A DNA stretch of 64,000 nt, from contig NZ_OMPE01000006.1 in assembly GCF_900312815.1 (NCBI RefSeq), forward strand, positions 186,001 through 250,000, written 5' to 3'. Both the position numbers and the translations under genes were made by a program. How positions within the stretch are numbered: position 1 is the first letter of the stretch; each line of letters begins with the position of its first letter. The stretch is from Aquimarina sp. AU474 (GTDB lineage Bacteria > Bacteroidota > Bacteroidia > Flavobacteriales > Flavobacteriaceae). Below the pieces are notes generated by a model. That model worked only from the letters and a program-made list of their open reading frames with translations, was not told the origin of the DNA and ran no database searches. This document shows positions 8,828-15,857 of this stretch, in pieces.

Positions 8828-10573
8828 TTATTGTTTGAGGTGGATCAAGTAGGAGGAAATTTCTTGTTCTGGAGATAATTTTAGCTTTTTACGTAGACGA
8901 TATCTAGCAGTTCTGGCGCTATCGGGAGAGATTCCTAAAATCCCGGCCATTTCTTTTACATTAAGATTAAGCCGTATCAATGAACATATCTTTAGATCGT
9001 TCATACTTAGGTCTGGATGTTTATATTTTAATTGGGTATAGAATCCTTGGTGCGCATCTTCAAAAAACCGACTAAAATCCTCCCAATCTTTATCAATACT
9101 TAGGTTTTTTCGTACAATTTTATTCAGATCAGCAATCAGTTTAGTTTTTTCTAAAGAAGGAGACTTTTTGATTTGTTGTATCGTATGTTGTATGCTTTGA
9201 ATAACTTCATTTTTCTTTATAAAATTTAAAGTGTAAGAACTCAATTCTTTATTCTTAAAATCTAATTGTTGCTTTAATTCTTTTTGTTTTAACTCCGAGT
9301 TTTCTAACTCTTTTTGTGTTAGTGCATTGGCAGATTCTAAAAGTTGTTTTGTTTTTACAGCTAATTGATTGCTTTTTTTAGCACGTTGTCTGGAAATTAT
9401 ATAAATAAAGCAAGCACTAATTAATATAATAATTACACTAAGGACCAAAACAAGTTGGATTATATCATCTTTTTCCTCCTGCGCCTTAAATGATACTAGT
9501 TCTTTATCTTTTTTTTCTAGTTCATTCGCAAATTCTATGTAAGCTATTTGCTTAGATTTCTCCAAATTAAAAAGAGAGTCTCTAAGCACAATATATTTAT
9601 CATAAAAATAGTATGCCTCTTCTGGTTTAGATTGTTGTTTTTTAAGTTCTTTTAATTCTTCATAGGCAAACAACTCATATTTCTTAAGATTGTTTTCTTT
9701 GGCTAGTTTCAATCCTTTGTTTATCTCACCAACAGCTTCCTCCAGTTTACCCGATAGTCTTAGGATTTTACCGTGAATGATCAAATTATTAGTTAATCCA
9801 TCGATATCGCTCACTTTGCTTCCTAATTCCTTAGACTTTTTTACGTGGTAATAGGCTTGTTCTATTTCGCTTTTGTACAAATATAAAATTCCCAGTTTAC
9901 TATGTGCTTCTGCTATACCATAGGTAAAATTAGTATCGGTATGCATTTTTAGCGCATCGGTTAAATATTTTAATGCTTCCTCATGTTTACTTTGTTCTAC
10001 CAGCATCGTACCTATTTTTGTAAAAGTAGTAGCTATTCTCCCTTTCAAGCCTAATGCAGTAAATTCATTAATGGCCTGTTCATAATATTGTTGTGCTTTT
10101 TTATACTCTTTAAGATCTGCATATACCATTCCTATGTTAAGCGTAGTATTGGCTATCCCTTTCTTATCTCGTATACTTTGATAGGCTTTATGCGAATTAT
10201 TTAAGAATAGTAATGCTTGTGTTAGATTGCCTTGTGCCCAATATGCTACACCTACTACACGATTAGCTCTGGCAATACCTTTTGGATACGATAATCGCTT
10301 TGACAATTGCAGGGCTTGCAAGCCAAAACGTATAGATTCATTAGCCTCTACGATCCAATATTCATATCCTATATCATTTAAAAGGTTGATCTTTATTGTA
10401 TCTTCTAAAGTATAGGCTTGTAATTTATTATGTAAGCTATCTATCTTTTTCGATTTCTGTAGAGCCCAGGAAAAATTAGTGCTTAAAAAGAATCCAAAAA
10501 TGATGCAAACGATTAACTTTTTACCATATAAATATCGTTTTGACGGATGTACAGAAGCCTCAAAAAAATTCAT
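8828..10573 (-). CDS. TPR sensor with transmembrane helix and LuxR-like C-terminal HTH
   Basis: A 581-aa protein. A signal/anchor lies at residues 19-38. Tetratricopeptide repeats cover about 75-335 in the presumed periplasm (for example NLTQALLFLNNSHKAYQSI and EYKKAQQYYEQAINEF). One transmembrane helix spans 371-394, a coiled coil 395-470, and a C-terminal HTH about 522-570 (LSMNDLKICSLIRLNLNVKE, then ILGISPDSARTARYRL). This arrangement is common in Bacteroidota, where it links an envelope TPR sensor directly to a DNA-binding domain. The target genes are unknown. It is encoded beside the AraC-fusion regulator on the same strand but with separate spacing, so the two are probably independent units. 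Confidence 0.82.
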   Translation of the reverse strand: MNFFEASVHPSKRYLYGKKLIVCIIFGFFLSTNFSWALQKSKKIDSLHNKLQAYTLEDTIKINLLNDIGYEYWIVEANESIRFGLQALQLSKRLSYPKGIARANRVVGVAYWAQGNLTQALLFLNNSHKAYQSIRDKKGIANTTLNIGMVYADLKEYKKAQQYYEQAINEFTALGLKGRIATTFTKIGTMLVEQSKHEEALKYLTDALKMHTDTNFTYGIAEAHSKLGILYLYKSEIEQAYYHVKKSKELGSKVSDIDGLTNNLIIHGKILRLSGKLEEAVGEINKGLKLAKENNLKKYELFAYEELKELKKQQSKPEEAYYFYDKYIVLRDSLFNLEKSKQIAYIEFANELEKKDKELVSFKAQEEKDDIIQLVLVLSVIIILISACFIYIISRQRAKKSNQLAVKTKQLLESANALTQKELENSELKQKELKQQLDFKNKELSSYTLNFIKKNEVIQSIQHTIQQIKKSPSLEKTKLIADLNKIVRKNLSIDKDWEDFSRFFEDAHQGFYTQLKYKHPDLSMNDLKICSLIRLNLNVKEMAGILGISPDSARTARYRLRKKLKLSPEQEISSYLIHLKQ

Positions 10574-10822
10574 TAAAACAAGAGTTACAGGAAAAATAGT
10601 TTAAAGTAAACATAAAAGTACTTATCATTTTTTTAATCTTACCAATAACAATTGTTAAAACCTCTATAAATAGAACGGTTTTGAGCACCGGTTAATAAAC
10701 CCCTGTTTAATTTATCAAAAATATATCCATTTTTTACTGACTACTATACCCTCAATGTACAATAAAACACCTGGTAATGCTATTATCTATATTACGATAC
10801 TAATATTTATGATTTTCATTTA

Positions 10823-11413
10823 TCATGCCATTTTTTCCTCTACTTTTATAGTATACTTTTCCTTATATAAAATCATCAGATTGCAGAAAGAAATAATAAA
10901 GCCCGCAGAAAACAAATAACATAAAAATAATAGCACCATAAGCTGTACTCTATTAGTCATAATACTTTCTTTAGTCCAGGCTTTTTCAGGATCTCCTAAA
11001 AGGATCATCATTTGCTCATTTCGAGCGGGTAGAAATCCGTTAGAAGCTTTGAATGCTTCAAAGGGATTGGTGTTTACAAATTCATTACCGATTACAATAT
11101 CTTTTTCTAAATAGGGTAATGTTTTGGCTTCTCTGGCAAAATGATATGCTGCATAAGTTCCTATTAAAATCAAAATAAAATTAATGGATAACCGCATCCA
11201 TACTTGAATCATTCTATTTTTTAAAGAATACAAAATCAGAAAACCTGCCAATGCACTAGAAATAAACACTCCAAACTTCATCAAAAAAGCGGTATTATCA
11301 TCAGATGCATGCCAGGAAGGCAATGGAATAATAAAAGCTCCTGCTACGGCAGCAATCCAAGTGCTTAGTAGTGTAATTTCTTTCCAAATTTCTTTTAATT
11401 TTGATACTAACAT
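10823..11413 (-). CDS. Unrecognised inner-membrane protein
   Basis: A 196-aa protein with no family recognised. Four hydrophobic segments are visible: about 14-34, 46-62, 74-90 and 158-181. Between segments 3 and 4 is a hydrophilic loop (about 91-157) that carries FREAKTLPYLEK-like and LLGDPEKAWTKES stretches. It starts 7 bases after the stop of the lipoprotein gene at 11421, so the two are almost certainly co-transcribed and may act as one envelope unit. Part of the repeat-bounded segment 6781-13942. Confidence 0.65.
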   Translation of the reverse strand: MLVSKLKEIWKEITLLSTWIAAVAGAFIIPLPSWHASDDNTAFLMKFGVFISSALAGFLILYSLKNRMIQVWMRLSINFILILIGTYAAYHFAREAKTLPYLEKDIVIGNEFVNTNPFEAFKASNGFLPARNEQMMILLGDPEKAWTKESIMTNRVQLMVLLFLCYLFSAGFIISFCNLMILYKEKYTIKVEEKMA

Positions 11414-11420
11414 GACCTTA

Positions 11421-12092
11421 CTATTTTGGAGTTTGTAATATCAATTTTTTTTCTTCTTCTCCACTAGTACTCAAAATGAGATGTAGTTCTTGTTCTCCTA
11501 CTCGGTCTTCTTTTTCTAACCAAAATAAATAATACCCAGGAACAAAATCCTGAATAGCATTTTGAGTAGGTTGGTTAAACCGAAATCTTTTAATATTCTG
11601 TCCCTGTTCGTAGGACAATTTTCCGAAAACAAAAAATCCTTCTTCTTCATTTGAATTTACGATTACTTTAATTTTTGTGGTTGCATCATTTTTTGCGGTA
11701 TTATTTATGGTCTGTAGTTTTGCATCAAAATCTGTATAGATCGCTTCCAGAATAAATGTTTTATCCGCTATCGTTTCATATGCTTTATCTAAATTTTTTA
11801 AGGTTTTTTCTGAAGCTTGTAAAGTAGTTACATATTCTGTAGTCAGTGCATATTTATCATTACACTTTTCTAAAACTGGGAACAATTCGACACTCTTTTG
11901 TTTTAATCTGGAATACGCTTTTTTCAATTCTGGATCGTTTGAGGTTGTAATCTTTTTCTCGAGACCTGTTAACGCCAGTTCGGTTTGTGATAAGACTATA
12001 GAAAGGTTTTTGTTTTTGAGACCGTAGCTTGCACAACTGAATAATACACTGGCTATGCAAAATAGAATCAAATATATTTTTTTTGGTTTCAT
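11421..12092 (-). CDS. Unrecognised lipoprotein
   Basis: A 223-aa SPII lipoprotein. The signal peptide ends in VLFSC with lipobox Cys20. Residues 25-140 are predicted largely helical and charged (a coiled-coil-like run around KITTSNDPELKKAYSRLKQK). The C-terminal third (about 140-223) looks like a beta sandwich that ends ELHLILSTSGEEEKKLILQT. No family is recognised. It is the first gene of a two-gene unit with the membrane protein at 10823. The next residues after Cys are Ala-Ser-Tyr, so the acidic surface-export signal seen in other lipoproteins of this window is missing. Confidence 0.65.
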   Translation of the reverse strand: MKPKKIYLILFCIASVLFSCASYGLKNKNLSIVLSQTELALTGLEKKITTSNDPELKKAYSRLKQKSVELFPVLEKCNDKYALTTEYVTTLQASEKTLKNLDKAYETIADKTFILEAIYTDFDAKLQTINNTAKNDATTKIKVIVNSNEEEGFFVFGKLSYEQGQNIKRFRFNQPTQNAIQDFVPGYYLFWLEKEDRVGEQELHLILSTSGEEEKKLILQTPK

Positions 12093-12622
12093 TTTTAGGG
12101 AGTTTTAATGAATTTATAGAGGATTAATACTGAATCAAAATTATGAGGAATTACCCTTTGTTTGTTATTATAAAAGCGCCAAATACTATCAATTTCGCGA
12201 CAGGTTTGTATTTATAAACAGGGTGTTTTAATACAGTTCAAGCTTCAAATATTTTTGGAGCTCCATTCTCAGGGTAATGAACATTTGATTTTTATGATGG
12301 AAACCCATGTCGGTTATGTACTTAAGGGTAGTGTTAATTATGTACTCTTGTCGGAAATATGTAGTCATTTGCCGGGTTTGTTTTAATGCTAAAGCATTCA
12401 TTCATAATACCTTTGGATCAACAAAAAAATATTTTTTAACCATGTAGGGGTAAGAGAATATTCTGTTAATTAGTTTTCTATATTATGTATTGTTTGGTTG
12501 CACATGAGTTACTAGTCGTTTTAGCTAGTAGTAAACTTGTATAAACCTACAAAGTGGTAAGAATAAGATGAAAACAACTACAACAGTTTATTTTTTCCCT
12601 TTACAATTAAACATTAACAATT
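12093..12622. other. 530-bp intergenic region between divergent accessory genes
   Basis: No open frame of note lies here. It contains the leader and promoter region of the minus-strand lipoprotein and of the crystallin-like gene. Visible elements are a TACCTTTG at 12408-12415 that fits the Bacteroidetes -7 consensus but lacks a well-spaced TTG; a small hairpin AATGC-TAAA-GCATT at 12385-12398; and a TACTAG/CTAGTA inverted repeat at about 12510-12530 inside the presumed 5' UTR of the crystallin-like gene. The motif TTATGTACT occurs twice (near 12315 and 12338). The length suggests regulated transcription. Confidence 0.45.
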
Positions 12623-13720
12623 ATGTCAATTACAATTTATGATCATGCAAATTTCAAAGGCAAAAGAGATAAGCTCAAAACAGGAGTGTATCCTACACTC
12701 AATCCAGATCCTGCTGTTCGTCCTATTATTCACGGTACAGATAGTGTGCCTGCACTAGGTATTGATAAACTAAGCTCGGTAGTAGTAGCACCTGGAACCT
12801 ATGCAGAGTTCTTTATAACACAGGGTTTTAGAGACGGTTCTTTTCTTCTTTTTGAAGGTAAATATCCCCAATTTGGTAAGCAGAATAATAAAATCGATGC
12901 CATCAAGGTATTTGATCATGATAAGACGATTTTTCCGATAATCGAATTCTATGAAGGGCATAATTTTAAAGGTTTCCAGCAGAATTTAGCAGGAACTGGA
13001 CAGGTTACTAACTATGATTCTCCCTTTTTCCGACATGATGTCTTTTCATCGGTGAAAGTGCCAAAAGGAGTTACGGTTACCTTGTTTAAAGATTCATTCC
13101 AGAAAGGTCATTCGCTTACCTTAGAATCTGGTGATTATCCCAATCTGTCTATTTTTGGATTTAATGATGTAGTCTCTAGCCTTCAAATCATACAAAATAA
13201 CCTAGAGGTAACGAATATCGAGTATACGAACATAAAGACTAAAGATGGGGAACCAATCCTGATTTCAAGTACAGCGCAAAATGGTTCTAATTTAGAGCAG
13301 CAAGCAAATATCACACTAGAAAGGTCCTATGAAGAAAGTTTTACAAGGTCATTTAGTGAATCGACACTTTTTGGTCTGGAAATTAGTACAACAGCTAGTG
13401 TTGGAGTATCCGCTGGTCCTTTGAGCGCAAGTGTTGAACAAACAGTGACTTCAACCTTTGAAAAGACGTTTACTTTTGGGAAAGAAGAGTCTAAAACCAA
13501 AACGATTACGGTTTCCAAAGAACTTAATGTAAATATTCCTCCAGGAAATATAGCAAAGGCAGTGATGACACTAACACCACAGGAAGCTACCATAGAAGCC
13601 CTATACACACTGAGATTAAGGGGAACAAAGTTAACTACAAAACAAAAAGTGATTATCGAGAGTAAAAGTGCATCGACAGGAACTGTAGTGATTGAAAAAT
13701 TTACTCCAATCTCCGAGTAG
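12623..13720 (+). CDS. Beta/gamma-crystallin domains fused to aerolysin/ETX-MTX2-like pore-forming module
   Basis: A 365-aa protein with no signal peptide. Residues 1-190 hold four Greek-key motifs, i.e. two beta/gamma-crystallin domains (ITIYDHANFKG at 3, FFITQGFRDG at 63, IIEFYEGHNFKG at 106, VTLFKDSFQKG at 152). Calcium-type signatures of the D/N-x-x-S-S kind are DKLSS (48-52), HDVFSS and NDVVSS (181-186). Residues 195-365 are all-beta, Ser/Thr-rich and alternating polar/hydrophobic. They include a candidate membrane-insertion stem around 233-293 (SFTRSFSEST, TVTSTFEKTFTFGKEESK) and a final strand block, which together resemble aerolysin/epsilon-toxin folds. A similar domain order is known from the amphibian beta/gamma-CAT toxin. 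The pore-forming role is inferred from pattern only. Confidence 0.75.
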   Translation: MSITIYDHANFKGKRDKLKTGVYPTLNPDPAVRPIIHGTDSVPALGIDKLSSVVVAPGTYAEFFITQGFRDGSFLLFEGKYPQFGKQNNKIDAIKVFDHDKTIFPIIEFYEGHNFKGFQQNLAGTGQVTNYDSPFFRHDVFSSVKVPKGVTVTLFKDSFQKGHSLTLESGDYPNLSIFGFNDVVSSLQIIQNNLEVTNIEYTNIKTKDGEPILISSTAQNGSNLEQQANITLERSYEESFTRSFSESTLFGLEISTTASVGVSAGPLSASVEQTVTSTFEKTFTFGKEESKTKTITVSKELNVNIPPGNIAKAVMTLTPQEATIEALYTLRLRGTKLTTKQKVIIESKSASTGTVVIEKFTPISE

Positions 13721-13910
13721 GGGCAAACTCGAGTTGAATCTTCTTGAAACTGAGGGTTCTTAATTGTGGAAAATTCCTCTAAACCTCTAATCGCATAATT
13801 ATCCGAATTGGAGTTTAGAGGTTTAAGATTGGAGTAAGGCTTAATTACTACTGATTTTTATATGATTGCCTTCTGCCAACTTGTTGATTTTCAATAATTC
13901 ATTTTCAAAG

Positions 13911-13942
13911 GGGATCAACATAGTTAACCCCTTCACGGTCAC
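13911..13942 (+). repeat. Right copy of 32-bp direct repeat resembling a tRNA-Arg 3' end
   Basis: It reads GGGATCAACATAGTTA followed by ACCCCTTCACGGTCAC and is 31/32 identical to 6781-6812 in the same orientation, 7130 bp away. Its end CCCTTCACGGTCAC differs by one base from the tRNA-Arg 3' end. It is followed 7 bases later by an intrinsic terminator, as expected behind a tRNA gene. It cannot itself be a tRNA, because no 5' acceptor strand or anticodon arm precedes it. Confidence 0.75.
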
Positions 13943-13949
13943 AGCAATT

Positions 13950-13978
13950 AAAAAACCACGCATTAGCGTGGTTTTTTT
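13950..13978 (+). terminator. Intrinsic terminator after the right repeat copy
   Basis: A perfect 12-bp stem AAAAAACCACGC / GCGTGGTTTTTT with the ATTA loop. It has T-runs in both directions, so it could end transcription from either side: the crystallin-like gene on plus, and on minus the lipoprotein gene that ends at 14025. Confidence 0.8.
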
Positions 13979-14024
13979 GGTATTGACTTTTTGTGCATCA
14001 TTAATATACCAAGCTTAATATCGA

Positions 14025-14738
14025 TTAAAAGTTATTAAACCTAAAATAGGAAGATTGAACATAATCAAATGTTGTATATGGAAGATCTATACCACCTATT
14101 GATACAAGATTTGTTACAGAGTCTGCCTGTGCTAAAGCAATAAGTTCTTTGATAAATGAATCTATTTTAAACGACTTATTTCTACCAAGAGAATTATTAC
14201 TGTTTGCATCCCAGAATTTAAAAGAGTGCTTTAATACGGATAAAAAATTAATATATTTTTCTTTATCGATTGTCGATAGTTCTGGAATTTTGTTAAGACG
14301 AGAAATAACAAAATTATCAATAGAATTATCATACTGTTCAAAATCATTTAAATCTTTAAAATCAATTTTTGCCAGGAGAAAAAGTTGTGTATTGATCATT
14401 TTCCTTTCAAACAATTCATTCAACATTTCATTTGGATCGTTATAACTATTAAAAATATGCATATCACCCAAGTGATCTCTTTGATATTTTTCTGAAAGGA
14501 TTTGTTGAGTATATTTCCTTATGTTAGTTGTATCTGTATCTTCTGGTAAATGATTTAATAAGTATTCTAGATCTCGATTATGTTGAATTCCTTTTTTGTT
14601 AAAGGATTTAGAGTCTAATATTTCCTGATTACTCTTTCTAAAATCTTGAGTTTCTATCTCGGTTTGATCATCATTTTTAGAACAGGAAAAAAGAGTAGTT
14701 ATGGTTGTTAGTAAAAATATGTATGTTGTTTTTTTCAT
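14025..14738 (-). CDS. Unrecognised lipoprotein with C-terminal LS...FWD motif
   Basis: A 237-aa SPII lipoprotein (signal peptide ending TLFSC, Cys19) followed by SKNDDQTE, whose acidic residues suit the surface-export signal of Bacteroidota lipoproteins. The rest is mainly helical and polar. Residues about 157-185 (STIDKEKYINFLSVLKHS, then FKFWD) resemble the C-terminal part of the neighbouring lipoprotein at 14847 (LSTMATARYGV, then QYWD). The two may therefore be distant relatives. It is last in the minus-strand run subtilase, CHAT protein, lipoprotein, lipoprotein. Function unknown; it could be a substrate or partner of the upstream proteases, which is inference from position only. Confidence 0.65.
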   Translation of the reverse strand: MKKTTYIFLLTTITTLFSCSKNDDQTEIETQDFRKSNQEILDSKSFNKKGIQHNRDLEYLLNHLPEDTDTTNIRKYTQQILSEKYQRDHLGDMHIFNSYNDPNEMLNELFERKMINTQLFLLAKIDFKDLNDFEQYDNSIDNFVISRLNKIPELSTIDKEKYINFLSVLKHSFKFWDANSNNSLGRNKSFKIDSFIKELIALAQADSVTNLVSIGGIDLPYTTFDYVQSSYFRFNNF

Positions 14739-14790
14739 GAGTAAAGCACTTTAAGTAAATTGAGAAAAATTAAAATGTTTTTGCGATATT

Positions 14791-14838
14791 AACTTTATAA
14801 TACCAATCATTTTGTGATATAATTGGTATTATAAAGTT
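14791..14838. repeat. Perfect 17-bp inverted repeat between the two lipoprotein genes
   Basis: Arms AACTTTATAATACCAAT (14791-14807) and ATTGGTATTATAAAGTT (14822-14838) enclose 14 bases. It lies 8 bases past the stop of the gene at 14847 on the minus strand. It could be a weak terminator/processing hairpin (no strong T-run) that lowers expression of the distal lipoprotein, or a small dispersed palindrome. Confidence 0.7.
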
Positions 14839-14846
14839 GTTTTATT

Positions 14847-15689
14847 CTACTGATTTATAAGGTGATCCCAATATTGAACCCCGTATCTTGCTGTTGCCAT
14901 AGTAGAAAGAATTTGCCCTTTATGTTCTTCTTTTATCGCACTGTTCGCGATAATTTTTTCTGCCTCTTCAGAATAAGAAACAAATTCTTGAACATCGACT
15001 AGATGCTCCATTACAGTAAAATAAGGTTTCATGACTTCAAAAACCAATTCATCTATTTGTCCATTTTTAAATTGATATTCTAAACCTCCTGTTAAACCGT
15101 ATTTGTTAAATAATTCACTATTGTATTTTAATTTTTGATGAGCCGTTTCCATAGAAAAACCTTCTAAATCATTTTGGGATATGACATTATTTTCTAAAAG
15201 AAAGCCTTCAGTAGTAATATAATATTTTGAAATATCTAAAACATCATTAGTTAGATAACTAGAAGGTTTTTTAATAACGTTTTCTATACATTGATAATGC
15301 CAATATCCGAATTTGTCAAAGTCATTTGCTGAGTTAGTATTAATGTTATTTATATTACCCGTATCGTTATTTTGGGATGTGGATTCTAATTCACCATATT
15401 TTTTGATTGAAGCGGCAGATGCTTCTCCTAATACCGTGTAGAAAGATCCATCATTGGCATATGCAGTTAAGGCGGCACCTACATCTGCTGCTGCTACTTT
15501 ACTCCAATCTACATCATTTGCTTTGATCTGTACATTCCAATTGATATGTTTATTTGAAAGCTCCCTGATTTTGGTAGCAATTATTAGTTGAGAATTTTGA
15601 TTTTCATCTCTTATATCTATTTCATCTGAACAAGATTCAATAAAAACTGTTAAAAAAGCCAGTATTGCTATTAAGATTTTATTTTTCAT
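14847..15689 (-). CDS. Unrecognised lipoprotein with C-terminal LS...YWD motif
   Basis: A 280-aa SPII lipoprotein: signal peptide ending VFIESC (Cys20), then SDEIDIRDE, an acidic patch that fits surface export. A region at about 55-85 is alanine/glycine rich (VDWSKVAAADVGAALTAYAN, then DGSFYTVLGEASAASIK). The C-terminus carries an EEHKGQILSTMATARYGV block ending in QYWDHLINQ. No family is named with confidence. A short palindrome ATCAC-GATCT-GTGAT stands at 15745-15759, about 55 bases upstream of its start. It follows the CHAT gene by 168 bases on the same strand. Confidence 0.68.
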   Translation of the reverse strand: MKNKILIAILAFLTVFIESCSDEIDIRDENQNSQLIIATKIRELSNKHINWNVQIKANDVDWSKVAAADVGAALTAYANDGSFYTVLGEASAASIKKYGELESTSQNNDTGNINNINTNSANDFDKFGYWHYQCIENVIKKPSSYLTNDVLDISKYYITTEGFLLENNVISQNDLEGFSMETAHQKLKYNSELFNKYGLTGGLEYQFKNGQIDELVFEVMKPYFTVMEHLVDVQEFVSYSEEAEKIIANSAIKEEHKGQILSTMATARYGVQYWDHLINQ

Positions 15690-15857
15690 TTTTTTACATT
15701 TTGTTATTAGTTAATTCCTACTCATACGCTTTTCGGTTTCCGCGATCACGATCTGTGATTTTTGTTTGTGAGATAGGGTGATCAGCCCCAAAGCAATTGC
15801 TTATTTGCCTAGAGGAGTCTGGAGAATAGAAAAGGTTACCCAGAAAAAGTGAAAAAA

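Larger units (their letters stand above)
13721..14024. other. 304-bp gap with structured elements, right repeat copy and terminator
   Basis: No gene. It holds a 46-nt imperfect palindrome at 13776-13821 centred on ATAATTAT (outer arms CCTCTAAA / TTTAGAGG), with no T-run after it. Next come the right copy of the 32-bp repeat at 13911-13942 and a perfect terminator hairpin at 13950-13978. The sequence between the palindrome and the repeat shows nothing recognisable. Confidence 0.6.

Noticed and set aside
13911..13942. Possible second tRNA-Arg gene
   Set aside because: Only a tRNA 3'-end-like sequence is present; no 5' acceptor strand, D arm or anticodon arm is found within 80 bases upstream.
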